Source: Lysobacteraceae bacterium NML03-0222 (lineage in GTDB: Bacteria > Pseudomonadota > Gammaproteobacteria > Xanthomonadales > Xanthomonadaceae). From it: a stretch of DNA of 64,000 bases. A model generated the notes under the pieces. It worked only from the letters and a program-made list of their open reading frames with translations. It searched no databases and was not told where the DNA came from. Location: the NCBI GenBank assembly GCA_002798195.1, contig NWQM01000016.1:310001-374000 (forward strand), given 5' to 3'. The position numbers were made by a program, and so were the translations under genes. Positions 36,883 through 45,286 of the stretch are shown one piece after another (position 1 is the stretch's first letter; the number at the start of each line of letters is the position of its first letter).

Positions 36883-37313
36883 CCTTGGCTCTCATAGCTA
36901 AAAGCCATGAGGCTAACGCTGACACCTCCACTTGTCGAGCGCATAACCGGGTAACGCCGCGTTACCACTCTGGCATGGTCTGGCGGGCCGCTGGCGCTCC
37001 CTGGGCAGTGCGCGCACCGCGAGGCCGACCGCGTGCCTTTCTCATGACATCTCAGGAATGGCGCTGGCCGGTGTCAGGAGGAACGGTTGTCCTGTTGCGG
37101 CTGGGAGCGTAGATGCCAGATAATTGGGGTCGTTAGCGAGAGCGTGCCTGAATCGACAGGACGAACCAGGACGGCCTACGGAGGGCCGACCAGTAGCGGT
37201 GGCAGTCCGCAGCTAACAGCCGAACCCGTTCCCGCCGAGTGGGTTCTCATGCTTCGCCCGGCATTGTCTCGGGGCGGCTCCGGATCTTGGCGACATCAGA
37301 TTCGGAGACTCTC
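36883..37313. other. Regulatory gap between the endonuclease and the AlpA-like gene
   Basis: About 430 bp with no supported gene, between divergent genes. It contains the 17-bp palindrome at 36950-36966. Candidate promoters for both directions must lie here, but no clear -35/-10 pair stands out. Confidence 0.5.
36950..36966. promoter_or_regulatory. 17-bp perfect palindrome, candidate operator
   Basis: GGTAACG-ccg-CGTTACC, 68 bp upstream of the endonuclease start and 348 bp upstream of the AlpA-like gene. Position and symmetry fit an operator for a dimeric regulator controlling endonuclease expression. Confidence 0.55.
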
Positions 37314-37565
37314 ATGTCCAGCATCCCTGCCCAAGACGGCAACCTCGCCGAAGAAATTTCCTTCAACGTCCCGAAGCGGTGGCTCCGCGCCCGTGAAGCT
37401 GCCGAGTACCTGGGCGTTTCCGTGCCGCACCTCGCCCGACTGCGCGAGCTGAGAAAAGGCCCGCCGTACCGCAAGTTCGGCAGCGTTGTCCTGTACGACA
37501 TCCACGAGCTGGACGCCTTCGTCCTGGCACAGCCCCGCTTTGAAACCAAAGGGGGTGGCCTGTGA
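37314..37565 (+). CDS. AlpA-like helix-turn-helix regulator of element 2
   Basis: An 83-residue protein with a MerR/excisionase-type HTH: RWLRAREAAEYLGVSVPHLARLRELRKGPPYRKFGSVVLYDIHELDAFVLAQ. Such regulators sit upstream of primase genes in phage satellites and control excision and replication modules. A GGAG six bases before the ATG at 37314 supports this start. Its stop overlaps the GTG start of the primase gene (GTGA), so the pair are translationally coupled. Confidence 0.85.
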   Translation: MSSIPAQDGNLAEEISFNVPKRWLRAREAAEYLGVSVPHLARLRELRKGPPYRKFGSVVLYDIHELDAFVLAQPRFETKGGGL

Positions 37566-39943
37566 GCGATTTTCTGGACACTCGAAAAGGTGAAAGCCCC
37601 GCTTCCGGGGCGACAGAAGACGGGGCTTTCGGAGCAAAGCGAGAAGGAAGCGATACTCAAGCTGAATTCTCGGCGGCACAGGCTACCCCGGCAATCATCG
37701 ACACCACTGCCGCTGTCAGTTTCTTGCAGTGGCTCCGCCCGGAAGGCCCGTGGCTGCTGGTCGCCAAGCACCCCGAGCGGAACGGGTTCCGGCCCAAGCT
37801 GTTCGCGCCTAGACAAGAGGCCGACCTCGCCCAGTGGCTGGCGGGCCTGTCTTCGCAGAACGTCTATTACCACCGGAACCCCACCCGCGACGGGCTGGGG
37901 AAGAAGGCCGCCAAGTCGGACGTTACCGCCGTGCGCTTCCTGCACGTGGATATCGACCCGCGTGCAGGAGAGGACGTGGGCGACGAGCGCCAGCGCATCA
38001 TCGGCCGCCTGACGCACAACTTGCCGAAGGAGCTGCCGCCGCCCACCGCAATCATCAGCTCCGGCGCTGGTGCCCAGGCGCTGTGGGCGCTGCGCGAGCC
38101 AATCCTCTTGGACGGCTCCGAGGCCCAGGCGGCAGAGGCCGAGCGTTACACCCGCTGGATTCAGGGCGTGTTCAGCAAGGGCGAGTCCGGCGGGGCTGAC
38201 AACTGCCACAACGTGGATCGCATCCTTCGCCTGCCGGGCAGCATCAACAACCCGGACGCCAAGAAGCGGGCCAAGGGCCGCACCGCTGCCCCGGCCACCG
38301 TCGTGGAACTGCACCCCGAGCGCGTCTATGGCCTGGAGAGCTTCCAGCAGGCTCCGGCCCAAGGTGCCGCCGCGCCCGCCACCGTGCGCTCCTCTGGCGC
38401 GGCTCTCGCCGCTGTCCCGCTGGGCGAGGTGGAGCCCTTGGAGTCGGTGGATGCCCTCGACAAGTGGAACGTGCCGGGCTGGCTGAAGGTGCTGATTGTC
38501 CAAGGCAACGATCCCGACAACCCGACCAAGTACCCGAGTCGTTCCGAGGCGCTGTTCGCTGCCTCGTGTGGGCTGGTGCGCCAGGGGGTGCCCGACGAGG
38601 TGATTTTCTCGGTGCTCACCGACGAGTCGTTCGGGATTGCCGAATCGGTGGTCGAACACAAGAGCCCAGAGAAGTACGCACGTCGCCAGATCGACAAAGC
38701 CCATGAGGCCGTTGGCCAGGACGTGGGCTGGAACCCGACCAACAAGGCTGGCGAGCCGCTGAAGAGCCTGCACAACACCATCACGGCCCTGAGGCTGATC
38801 GGTCTGGAGTGCAGCTATGACCTGTTCCGCCGCCGGAACATGGCCGGGCACCACCAGATGCAGGAGCTTTCCGGTGAGTTCTCCGACAGGGCCGAGGTGC
38901 TGATTCGGCGCGAAATTCGCTGCCGCTTCGGCTTCGATCCGGGCAAGGAGTACGTCCGCGACGCGGTGCTGGAGCTATGCGCCTTGGGCAGCTTCGACCC
39001 GCTCCGGGATCATCTGCACGGCCTGCCCACTTGGGACGGGGTGCCCAGGCTGGACTCCTGGCTCGTCCGCTATCTGGGCGCAGAGGATTCGCCCTACATC
39101 CGGGCCGCTGGCGCTACTTGGCTCGTGGCAGCGATGGCCCGCGCCTTCGAGCCGGGCACCAAGTTCGACCACATGCTGGTGCTCGTGGGTGCCCAGGGGC
39201 GTGGGAAGTCGTCCGCGCTCAACATCCTCGCCGGGGAGTTCTTCAGCGATGCGAACTTCCTCGATGCCCAGGACACCCGCGAAGTTCTGGAGGCAACGGA
39301 AGGGGCGTGGATCGTTGAATGTGCGGAGCTGGCCGGGATGCGTCGGAAAGACGTGGAGACGCTGAAGCACGAGATCACCCGGCGAGAAGACCGGGGCCGC
39401 CCTGCCTATGCGCGGACGGTCATGTCGGTAAAGCGTCGCTTCGTCCTGGCGGGCACCACCAACAGCGGGCGCTTCCTGCACGACGAGACGGGCAACCGTC
39501 GCTTCTGGCCGGTGGAGGTTGGCGAGATCGACCTGCCTGGGCTGCAAGCCGACCGCGACCAGATTCTGGCCGAGGCGCTGGCCCGCTACCACAGTGGCGA
39601 CTTCCAGTTGTTCCTGACAGACGAGGCGCTGGAGGGTGCCCAACTGGCCCAGGAGGCCCGCCGCACCGTGGAGGATGGTTTCCTGGAGATCGCCGAAGGG
39701 CTGCACCCCGAAGGCTTCTACGAGGGCACGGCAGCCATCCGCACGGATACGGTGTATCAGTCCATGGGCATCCCGCCCGAGCGCCGACGCGGGCAGCTCG
39801 CCACCGATGTGCGCCGGGCAATGGAGGAAGCTGGGTGGAAGCCGTCGCAGGGCTCCGTGCGCTGGCAGGGCAAGAAGCAGCGCCTGTACCTCTGGGCGAA
39901 GGACGAACCGCCACCGCCGCCCGTATCGGCACAACCGTTCTAA
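37562..39943 (+). CDS. VapE-type primase/helicase replication protein
   Basis: A 793-residue protein of two parts. The N-terminal half resembles RepB/PriCT-type primases: VRFLHVDIDPRAGEDV, an AIISSGAGAQALWAL segment and DRILRLPGSINNPDAKK. The C-terminal half is a virulence-associated E (VapE) helicase-like ATPase: Walker A GAQGRGKSSALNIL (about 540-553), EGAWIVECAELAGMRRKDVETLKHEITR with Walker B-type acids, and AGTTNSGRFLHDETGNRRFWPVEVG. VapE proteins start autonomous replication of phage satellites and genomic islands. GTG start, coupled to the upstream regulator. An iteron-like region follows directly. Confidence 0.88.
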   Translation: MSDFLDTRKGESPASGATEDGAFGAKREGSDTQAEFSAAQATPAIIDTTAAVSFLQWLRPEGPWLLVAKHPERNGFRPKLFAPRQEADLAQWLAGLSSQNVYYHRNPTRDGLGKKAAKSDVTAVRFLHVDIDPRAGEDVGDERQRIIGRLTHNLPKELPPPTAIISSGAGAQALWALREPILLDGSEAQAAEAERYTRWIQGVFSKGESGGADNCHNVDRILRLPGSINNPDAKKRAKGRTAAPATVVELHPERVYGLESFQQAPAQGAAAPATVRSSGAALAAVPLGEVEPLESVDALDKWNVPGWLKVLIVQGNDPDNPTKYPSRSEALFAASCGLVRQGVPDEVIFSVLTDESFGIAESVVEHKSPEKYARRQIDKAHEAVGQDVGWNPTNKAGEPLKSLHNTITALRLIGLECSYDLFRRRNMAGHHQMQELSGEFSDRAEVLIRREIRCRFGFDPGKEYVRDAVLELCALGSFDPLRDHLHGLPTWDGVPRLDSWLVRYLGAEDSPYIRAAGATWLVAAMARAFEPGTKFDHMLVLVGAQGRGKSSALNILAGEFFSDANFLDAQDTREVLEATEGAWIVECAELAGMRRKDVETLKHEITRREDRGRPAYARTVMSVKRRFVLAGTTNSGRFLHDETGNRRFWPVEVGEIDLPGLQADRDQILAEALARYHSGDFQLFLTDEALEGAQLAQEARRTVEDGFLEIAEGLHPEGFYEGTAAIRTDTVYQSMGIPPERRRGQLATDVRRAMEEAGWKPSQGSVRWQGKKQRLYLWAKDEPPPPPVSAQPF

Positions 39944-39948
39944 CCACT

Positions 39949-39972
39949 CGGGGGCTTCGGCCCCCGTTTTTG
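39949..39972 (+). terminator. Terminator after the VapE gene
   Basis: CGGGGGC-ttcg-GCCCCCG followed by TTTTT, six bases after the stop codon. Confidence 0.93.
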
Positions 39973-39988
39973 TGCGTGCCTGCCCCGC

Positions 39989-40269
39989 GTTCCGCGCTCC
40001 GTTCCGGGTAGGGTTCCGGGCTGGGAGCCTGCAGAGACGCGGGTTCTAGGCCCGGAACGAACGGGCCGAAGAACGTGCGTATATAGGGGCTACCTCTACC
40101 GCCCCGGTGCCCACACCACACTGCTGTGGTGTAGTCCTCTGCCTCTCTCTACCTCTTACTTAATTCCTTCGTTCCGTTAGTTCCGGGGAGCTAGGAGCCT
40201 GTATCTACGCGGGTTTGGGCCGGAACGCTGGTCCGGCTGATGGCGTTCCGCCTGCGTTCCTGCGTTCCG
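39989..40269. other. Iteron-like cluster, candidate replication origin of element 2
   Basis: In 281 bp there are nine copies of GTTCCG or its complement CGGAAC (39989, 40001, 40013, 40053c, 40171, 40180, 40221c, 40245, 40264) plus GTTCCT at 40256. Two similar 47-bp units begin GTTCCGG and end CCGGAAC (about 40013-40058 and 40180-40226), each containing GGAGCCTG...ACGCGGGTT. Between them lie an 8-bp hairpin (40113-40132) and the AT-rich CTTACTTAATTCC. Located right after the initiator-like VapE gene. Confidence 0.55.
40113..40132. repeat. Perfect hairpin in the candidate origin
   Basis: ACACCACA-ctgc-TGTGGTGT, 8-bp stem, in the centre of the iteron-like region and next to its AT-rich part. 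Confidence 0.85.
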
Positions 40270-40655
40270 CCTGGGCAGCAGGGCGCTACTCCTGACATAT
40301 CCATCTCAGCTGACACATCGCGCACGCGCACGGGCCAGCCTGCCTGCGCTCCCGCGCCCTGGGCCGCCCTCGCAGCCCCGAGAGCGCCTACCAGCGCCAC
40401 CCTCAGCCGCTGCCCTACCTGGGCCGCGCCGCCGCTCCTAGGCCCGCCTAGGAGGTGCAGCGGAACGCCCCGGTAAGTTCGATTTACCACGCCCCGCCAG
40501 CGAGACCGGCCCGCCGCCCTGGGCTGCTCGCTGCCGACCGTGGAGCGCACCGTACAGCGCCTTCCTGGGCCGCTCACCGCCCGCCAAAACTGATATCGCC
40601 GCCGCTGCCGGGCCGAGATCATTTCCCTTGAGAACGCAAGCACCAGGGAATCCGC
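40270..40655. other. GC-rich non-coding stretch before the 111-residue gene
   Basis: No gene is supported. The sequence repeats CCTGGGC-type words many times and contains the palindrome CCTAGGCCCGCCTAGG (40437-40452) and GGTAAGTTCGATTTACC (40472-40488), both possible protein sites. It probably holds the promoter of the following gene row. Confidence 0.45.
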
Positions 40656-40991
40656 ATGACATTGACCGCCCGCGCACCAGCCCAGAGAGGAATCGACCTG
40701 TACCGAATCGAGCAGGACGAGGACGAAGCCCGCGACAGCCCCGAGCGCCAGCTCGCCGCCGCCGTCCTTCTCCAGGCATGGAACGACGCAAACGCGACGC
40801 CCGAAACGGTGAAATACGCGAAGGGAAGCGGAGGCTTCACGCCCGAGCACCTCGTCCGAACGGCGCGACGGTTCCTGACGGACAAGCGGGGCTCCTGGGC
40901 ACGACAGCGCCAGCTCTTCACGAGCGCGTTATCCGTTGATGATGAGGCCATCCGCCTGCGTGCGGTGACCCAGTTTGGAGAGGGACACTGA
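40656..40991 (+). CDS. Unknown protein of element 2 (111 residues)
   Basis: A 111-residue hydrophilic protein, acidic in the first half (IEQDEDEARDSPERQ) and basic in the second (TARRFLTDKRGSWARQRQLF). It is not recognised. It is the first gene after the candidate origin, and its stop is one base from the start of the small-terminase-like gene, so the two are an operon. A role in packaging or regulation is possible from position only. Confidence 0.6.
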   Translation: MTLTARAPAQRGIDLYRIEQDEDEARDSPERQLAAAVLLQAWNDANATPETVKYAKGSGGFTPEHLVRTARRFLTDKRGSWARQRQLFTSALSVDDEAIRLRAVTQFGEGH

Positions 40992-40992
40992 G

Positions 40993-41619
40993 ATGAGTAT
41001 CAAGCCGAAGACTGGAGGGGCGCAACCCGGCGCACCTGTGGGCCGGAAACGGGGCGAAGGCGTACCCCAAGCTGCACTGACGGAAGAACGGAAGGAGGTC
41101 TTCCTGTCGGAGCTGCGCCGCCACGGGATCGTGAGTGCCGCCGCTCGGGCAGCCAGCCCACACGCCAAGGGGACGTGCGCCCCGTCGTTCTACATCCTGC
41201 GGAAGAACAATCCCGAGTTCGCCGCCGCCTGGGATGATGCCATTGAGCAGGCGACCGGCAGCGTCGAGCTGGAGATTCACCGCCGCGCCGTGGAAGGCTA
41301 CGACGAGCCGGTCTATCAGAAGGGCGAGCTGGTAGGCACCATCACCCGCTTCTCCGACCGCCTGCTGGAGCTGCGGGCCAAGGCGCTCCTCCCGCAGAAG
41401 TACATCGAGCGCCGGGCCGTCGAACTGAGCGCCAACCTGAACGTCACCCAAGAGCTGTACGGCGGACACGCGCTGACGCTCAAGCCCGAGGACGTGCTGC
41501 TGCTCGACGAAGGCAAGCGCCAGCAGCTCCTGGGCCTGCTCACCGAGATTGCGCTGGCACGGGGCGACCTTCTGGAGGTAGAACCGGAGCCCGCTGGGCT
41601 GCTGGAGGCGGAAGCATGA
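40993..41619 (+). CDS. Small-terminase-like protein
   Basis: A 208-residue protein. The N-terminal third has a helix-turn-helix of the small-terminase kind: FLSELRRHGIVSAAARAASPHAKGTCAPSFYILRKNNPEFAAAWDDAIEQAT, followed by LEIHRRAVEGYDEPVYQKGELVGTITRFSDRLLELRAKAL, a pattern common in phage terminase small subunits, which choose DNA for packaging. No large terminase, portal or capsid gene exists in the element, so if functional it would redirect a helper phage's packaging motor. The start at 40993 is used rather than 40975, which overlaps the previous gene. Confidence 0.72.
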   Translation: MSIKPKTGGAQPGAPVGRKRGEGVPQAALTEERKEVFLSELRRHGIVSAAARAASPHAKGTCAPSFYILRKNNPEFAAAWDDAIEQATGSVELEIHRRAVEGYDEPVYQKGELVGTITRFSDRLLELRAKALLPQKYIERRAVELSANLNVTQELYGGHALTLKPEDVLLLDEGKRQQLLGLLTEIALARGDLLEVEPEPAGLLEAEA

Positions 41620-41882
41620 TCGGCGACTTCCTGGCCCAGGTGGAGGGGCTTGTCAGCTTCGAGGAGGAAGCCGGGGTGCCGCCCCGGCGAACCCCGTTCG
41701 GCTTCCTGATGCCGGACTACCGGCAGGACGAGGAAGGGCTAGACCGCTGGGAGGCCGCCTATGGGGAGAAGGCCCGAGGCACCACCCGCCTGCCCATCCC
41801 CGTGCCCAGGGCGGTGCGCGATACGCCGGGGCGAACCGTCCAGCAGCCTGGAGCGCCCATCCGGCGGGGCCGCCTGGAGTAA
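41616..41882 (+). CDS. Unknown protein of element 2 (88 residues)
   Basis: An 88-residue proline/arginine-rich protein (PPRRTPFGFLMPDYRQDEEGLDRWEAAYGEKARG) that overlaps the terminase-like gene by four bases (ATGA). Not recognised. The coupling suggests it works with the terminase-like protein. Confidence 0.6.
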   Translation: MIGDFLAQVEGLVSFEEEAGVPPRRTPFGFLMPDYRQDEEGLDRWEAAYGEKARGTTRLPIPVPRAVRDTPGRTVQQPGAPIRRGRLE

Positions 41883-42016
41883 CTGGACGTTAGCTGTGGC
41901 CTTCCTGGGCCACACGCGCCCCGCTAAAAACTGAGAGCGGATGCGCTGCGAGACAGGAATGATTCTCACCAAGGAAGCCGAAATGGTTCGGCTCCGATTT
42001 CTCAAAGGTGAGAAGC

Positions 42017-42733
42017 ATGTCCAAGTTGAATCTGAAGAAAATCCCGTCCCGTGCGAACGTGCAGGAACTTCGCTCCATCCTGAAGTCCCACGCCGCCAAC
42101 CTCCAGAGCCTGCGCAAGTCGCTGACCGACGCCCGCGAAATTGCCCAGAAGCGTGCGATGGAGGAAGTCTCCAAGATCACCATGACCGCCCAGGAGCGCC
42201 AGACCTTCGCCAAGCGCAAGGCCGACACCCTGGTCGCAGCCCAGCGGGCCGCCGCGAAGGAGACCGCCGAGCGCCTGGCAAAGGATCTGGCGACCGCCCG
42301 CAACGTGCTGGAGCTGGGCAAGGGCGTCTATGACAACCCGTTCTCCGCGCTGGATGCTGCGACGCTGGGCAGCCCGCGCCGCGCCACCTACACGCAGAAC
42401 CTCGCCAGTGCTGGCCCGGTGGCCCTGAAGAATGCCGCCGAGCGTGCCGCCTCCCTGGGCGACGCCGAGCTGGCCGCCGCTGTTATCGCTGTGGTCTCGG
42501 GTATGCCGACCGACAAGCGCCCGTTTCACCCGGCAGCCGTCCTCGACATCTTCCCCGAGGAGCACGAAGTGTTCGCGCCGATGGTCGAGTTCGAGGAAGC
42601 CGAGGCCGCCCTGGCTGATGGCCTGTCGCTTTACGGCGAAGTCGTGAATGGCACCACCAACCCGACCGCCCGCATCGAACGCGCCCTGCGCGACCGTGAA
42701 GCCGCTGCTGGTGCTGAAGGGGGTGACGAATGA
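42017..42733 (+). CDS. Unknown helical protein of element 2 (238 residues)
   Basis: A 238-residue protein. Residues about 20-110 are a long, charged Ala/Lys/Glu/Arg-rich helix likely to form a coiled coil (RSILKSHAANLQSLRKSLTD..., ERLAKDLATARNVLELGKG). The rest is a compact-looking domain with ASLGDAELAAAVIAVVSGM. The ATG at 42017 follows GGTGAGAAGC. Not recognised. Scaffold-like or structural proteins have such layouts, but this is only a suggestion. It overlaps the next gene by four bases. Confidence 0.6.
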   Translation: MSKLNLKKIPSRANVQELRSILKSHAANLQSLRKSLTDAREIAQKRAMEEVSKITMTAQERQTFAKRKADTLVAAQRAAAKETAERLAKDLATARNVLELGKGVYDNPFSALDAATLGSPRRATYTQNLASAGPVALKNAAERAASLGDAELAAAVIAVVSGMPTDKRPFHPAAVLDIFPEEHEVFAPMVEFEEAEAALADGLSLYGEVVNGTTNPTARIERALRDREAAAGAEGGDE

Positions 42734-43101
42734 ACGCCCATCTCCAATCGCTGACCGACGCCGAGCTGGCCCAGCGGATCATCGACACCCTCGACGACCG
42801 CGACGCCGCCGCCCTGGCTTCTGCCTGCCTGGTGGCGCATGCCCACGGCAAAGACCGCCCGGACGTGAAGACGGCCCGCACCTGCTGCACCTTGGCCGGA
42901 GCGAACGCCCAGCGCGTGATGCCGTTCCTGGGCTATCTGCCGCTGAAGGGCTACGCCGACGGCTGGGCCGACGCCGAGCAGGGCGCACACGGCCCCGGCA
43001 TCGTGGATCGCACCCAAGAACCCGGCCTGTTCGTGTTCCGCCAGCTCGGAGGCCGACTCCGCGCCAACCTTCGTTTCATCCAAGCCTCTGAGGAGATCTA
43101 A
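42730..43101 (+). CDS. Unknown protein of element 2 (123 residues)
   Basis: A 123-residue mainly helical protein, overlapping the previous gene (ATGA). It has a CC pair (TARTCCTLAGANAQRV) and a C-terminal FVFRQLGGRLRANLRFIQASEE. Not recognised. It belongs to the same operon as its neighbours. Confidence 0.6.
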   Translation: MNAHLQSLTDAELAQRIIDTLDDRDAAALASACLVAHAHGKDRPDVKTARTCCTLAGANAQRVMPFLGYLPLKGYADGWADAEQGAHGPGIVDRTQEPGLFVFRQLGGRLRANLRFIQASEEI

Positions 43102-43103
43102 CC

Positions 43104-43385
43104 ATGGCTACCTTCCTGCTGTACCCCGCTGAACCGCACTTCCGTCGCGCCGATGGCCTGAACGCCATCGTCGTGCCCGCTGCCGATGCAGCTTCCGCTC
43201 CGGCTGCCGCCCGCGCCCTGTGCAAGCGTGTGGAGATCGACGCCTTCGACAACTTCGCTATTGTTGAGATCGGCGCGACGACCGCCTTCGCTGTTGAGGG
43301 CCATCCGCCCGTGAGCCAGCCCGGCAACGCCGAAGGGCTGCCGCACCTGGGCCGTGGCGGCCACGAGGTCATGCTGCCGGTCTAA
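43104..43385 (+). CDS. Unknown protein of element 2 (93 residues)
   Basis: A 93-residue protein starting two bases after the previous stop. It contains FLLYPAEPHFRRADGLNAIVV and ends GLPHLGRGGHEVMLPV. Not recognised. Last gene of this rightward operon, closed by a terminator. Confidence 0.6.
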   Translation: MATFLLYPAEPHFRRADGLNAIVVPAADAASAPAAARALCKRVEIDAFDNFAIVEIGATTAFAVEGHPPVSQPGNAEGLPHLGRGGHEVMLPV

Positions 43386-43419
43386 TCGTTCCACTCCTGT
43401 TGCTCCGACTGCACCTTCG

Positions 43420-43452
43420 CCCCGGCCCTGCAAAGCGCCGGGGTTCTTTTTG
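43420..43452 (+). terminator. Terminator after the 42017-43385 operon
   Basis: CCCCGGC-N10-GCCGGGG followed by TTCTTTTT. Confidence 0.88.
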
Positions 43453-43538
43453 GCCATCAGGCAGTGCGCTCGCACGGTTCGCTGCACCCTTGGGTGCCGC
43501 CAGCCCTGGGCAGACGGGCACCCGCGAGTAACTGCGAC

Positions 43539-44075
43539 TTACTGGGCCGCTTCCGGCAGCGCGAAGGTTCCGCGCCCGACACAGGCGATGGTGTGGCCGA
43601 CACGGCGGGCAGTGTCGATGGTGGAACGCACCTTCTTCTGTTCCATGCCCAGCGCCTCGGCCAGCTCGGCGACAGTGCGCGGGCCGCTGGCGAGCGCCGC
43701 CAGGAGGTCTTCCACGCGGGCCTTGAGTCCGGCGGGCTTGGCCTTGGCCTCGGCGGTGGCTGCGCCCTCTGCGGGCTCCTCGGCGGTGCTAGGCGCGGTG
43801 GCGGGAGCTGCCTCCACGGTGGCCAGGGTGGCGGGCTCCTGCACGCTCTCGGCCTGCTCCGGCGCAACCTCGGCGGGCTCCTCCTGGGCAGCCTCTTCAA
43901 CCTGGGCGAGCTGCGGCTCGATCAAGGCCCAGACCTGCTGCATGCCCTTGGCGCGTTTCAGGAATTGCTTGGTGTTCTTGCCGGTGACGCTGTTGTAGTA
44001 GGCCAGCAGGTCGGCGGTGGAAACTTCGTTCAGGTCGGCGAAGCGGGTGATGGTGACGTCAGCGATGCGGATCAT
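43539..44075 (-). CDS. Unknown protein with probable C-terminal winged helix
   Basis: A 178-residue protein. The N-terminal part (ITRFADLNEVSTADLLAYYNSVTGKNTKQFLKRAKGMQQVWALI) is helical, the middle is an Ala/Glu/Pro-rich linker (about 70-110), and the end (VEDLLAALASGPRTVAELAEALGMEQKKVRSTIDTARRVGHTIACVGRGTFAL) looks like a winged helix that binds DNA. The start at 44075 is preceded by AGGAG; the longer frame to 44291 lacks one. Similar two-part proteins occur in phages. It is read opposite to the preceding operon. Confidence 0.65.
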   Translation of the reverse strand: MIRIADVTITRFADLNEVSTADLLAYYNSVTGKNTKQFLKRAKGMQQVWALIEPQLAQVEEAAQEEPAEVAPEQAESVQEPATLATVEAAPATAPSTAEEPAEGAATAEAKAKPAGLKARVEDLLAALASGPRTVAELAEALGMEQKKVRSTIDTARRVGHTIACVGRGTFALPEAAQ

Positions 44076-44217
44076 GGTGGCTCTCCTTTTCTGTTCCGGC
44101 AGCGCGACCGCCGCCGATGACCGAATCATTGAGCAGAGAGGAGAAAAGGCAACAGCATCATGCACTTGCTGAGATTCGCCCAGCGGGGGCGGGCTGCCCT
44201 GGGTCTGTTCGGCCCAG

Positions 44218-44245
44218 GCGGTTCGCTGTTTGTCGGGCGAACCGT
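44218..44245. promoter_or_regulatory. Inverted repeat of the GGTTCGC motif
   Basis: GCGGTTCGC (44218-44226) facing GCGAACCGT (44237-44245), ten bases apart, in the gap upstream of the 178-residue gene. The motif recurs singly at 33790, 33801, 43474 and 45308 in non-coding parts of element 2, and at 41831 within a gene. Candidate operator for an element-encoded regulator. Confidence 0.5.
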
Positions 44246-44295
44246 GCAGCGCCTGCCAAGCCCAGGGAGACCGGGCACCCGCAAGGGACACGAGG

Positions 44296-44691
44296 TTACT
44301 GGTCGCAGGGTACGTGCCCGACCGAAGGGAAGCCGCTTTTGACCAGATGCCTGTCGAGCAACGCGATTACCTCGTCCGCGACCGACGGGCCTCTGGCAAT
44401 GCGCTCCACCGTCAGGGCTAACTGCAGCAGATCCCGGAATACTTCGTCTTCGGTTGGCTCACTGCCGAGCGCTTTCTGGTAGGCATCAATTGCGACGGCC
44501 ACCAGCTCGTTGTGAGATGGGAACGGGAAATCCTCCACCAGCCAATGCCTCAACTCCCCGAGGAGGTAGTTTGCGTCCTCCGACGACCAGCTTTCCCTGG
44601 TGCCAAACCTTTCCAAACGCTTAAGCTCACCCTTCAGTCGCTTGATGCGCTCTTGGGTTCCACCTTGGTCGATTTGGGTGTTGATGTCCAT
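44296..44691 (-). CDS. Unknown acidic helical protein of element 2
   Basis: A 131-residue protein: an N-terminal heptad-like stretch QERIKRLKGELKRLERF, then an all-helical part (EDANYLLGELRHWLVEDF, EVFRDLLQLALTVERIA, ADEVIALLDRHLVKSG). The start at 44691 has AGGAG six bases upstream. Not recognised. Leftward, upstream of the winged-helix gene, with a 220-bp gap between them that holds the inverted repeat. Confidence 0.6.
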   Translation of the reverse strand: MDINTQIDQGGTQERIKRLKGELKRLERFGTRESWSSEDANYLLGELRHWLVEDFPFPSHNELVAVAIDAYQKALGSEPTEDEVFRDLLQLALTVERIARGPSVADEVIALLDRHLVKSGFPSVGHVPCDQ

Positions 44692-44800
44692 GTTTCGCTC
44701 CTGTTGAACCGAAGCAGCACCGCGCTGCCTCGTGTGGAGCGAACTTTCGCAGGAACTCGCTTGGGCCTCTCCCCGTTGAATGGAGGCCCGTTTTCGGTGC

Positions 44801-45286
44801 CTATTTGCGGGGTATGCCCTGCAGGGCGCTGCGGACGTTGGCCTCTGAAACTCGTTCGTCGAACTGCTTGCACACACTGAGCAGAAGACGCTCGTCGGGC
44901 AGGGGTTTGGTGCCGCTACCGCTGCCGTAGCTGCGTAGGCCCAGGGCGCGAGCGACCGCACGGATGGCCTCCAAGCTGACGCCCGAGTAGTGGCCCCGGC
45001 GCTTGCGGCCCGCCTCGAATAGAACGGTCTCGGCAGTCTCGTGGAGGGTGAGCAGTGCGGCCTCGACGGGAGCAGCGCCAGCGGTGTGCTGGGCCGTCCA
45101 TGCCACCTGTGCGCGGGCTTCTTCGGAGAGATTTTTCCAGGCGGCAGCCATGCGCCGGTGGAATGCGGCGACTTCCTTCCGCGCTGCTGTCAGGCGCTGC
45201 TGCGCCTCCTGGGCTTCGCGCTCCTGCTGGAGGCAGGCGTCCCAGGCGGCCCGCGCCTTGGCGAGGGTGGCGTCGTCGATGCTCAT
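44801..45286 (-). CDS. Unknown helical protein with possible DNA-binding C-terminus
   Basis: A 161-residue protein. Residues 1-60 form a long charged helix (RAAWDACLQQEREAQEAQQRLTAARKEVAAFHRRM). The C-terminal part GHYSGVSLEAIRAVARALGLRSYGSGSGTKPLPDERLLLSVCKQFDERVSEANVRSALQGI could fold as a small helical domain. The start at 45286 avoids the tRNA gene that a longer frame would cross; no clear ribosome site is seen. First element gene after the tRNA. Confidence 0.55.
   Translation of the reverse strand: MSIDDATLAKARAAWDACLQQEREAQEAQQRLTAARKEVAAFHRRMAAAWKNLSEEARAQVAWTAQHTAGAAPVEAALLTLHETAETVLFEAGRKRRGHYSGVSLEAIRAVARALGLRSYGSGSGTKPLPDERLLLSVCKQFDERVSEANVRSALQGIPRK

Noticed and set aside
40240..40476. 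78-residue frame in the gap after the VapE gene
   Set aside because: Low-complexity Pro/Ala-rich translation, no ribosome site, and it overlaps the iteron-like repeats.
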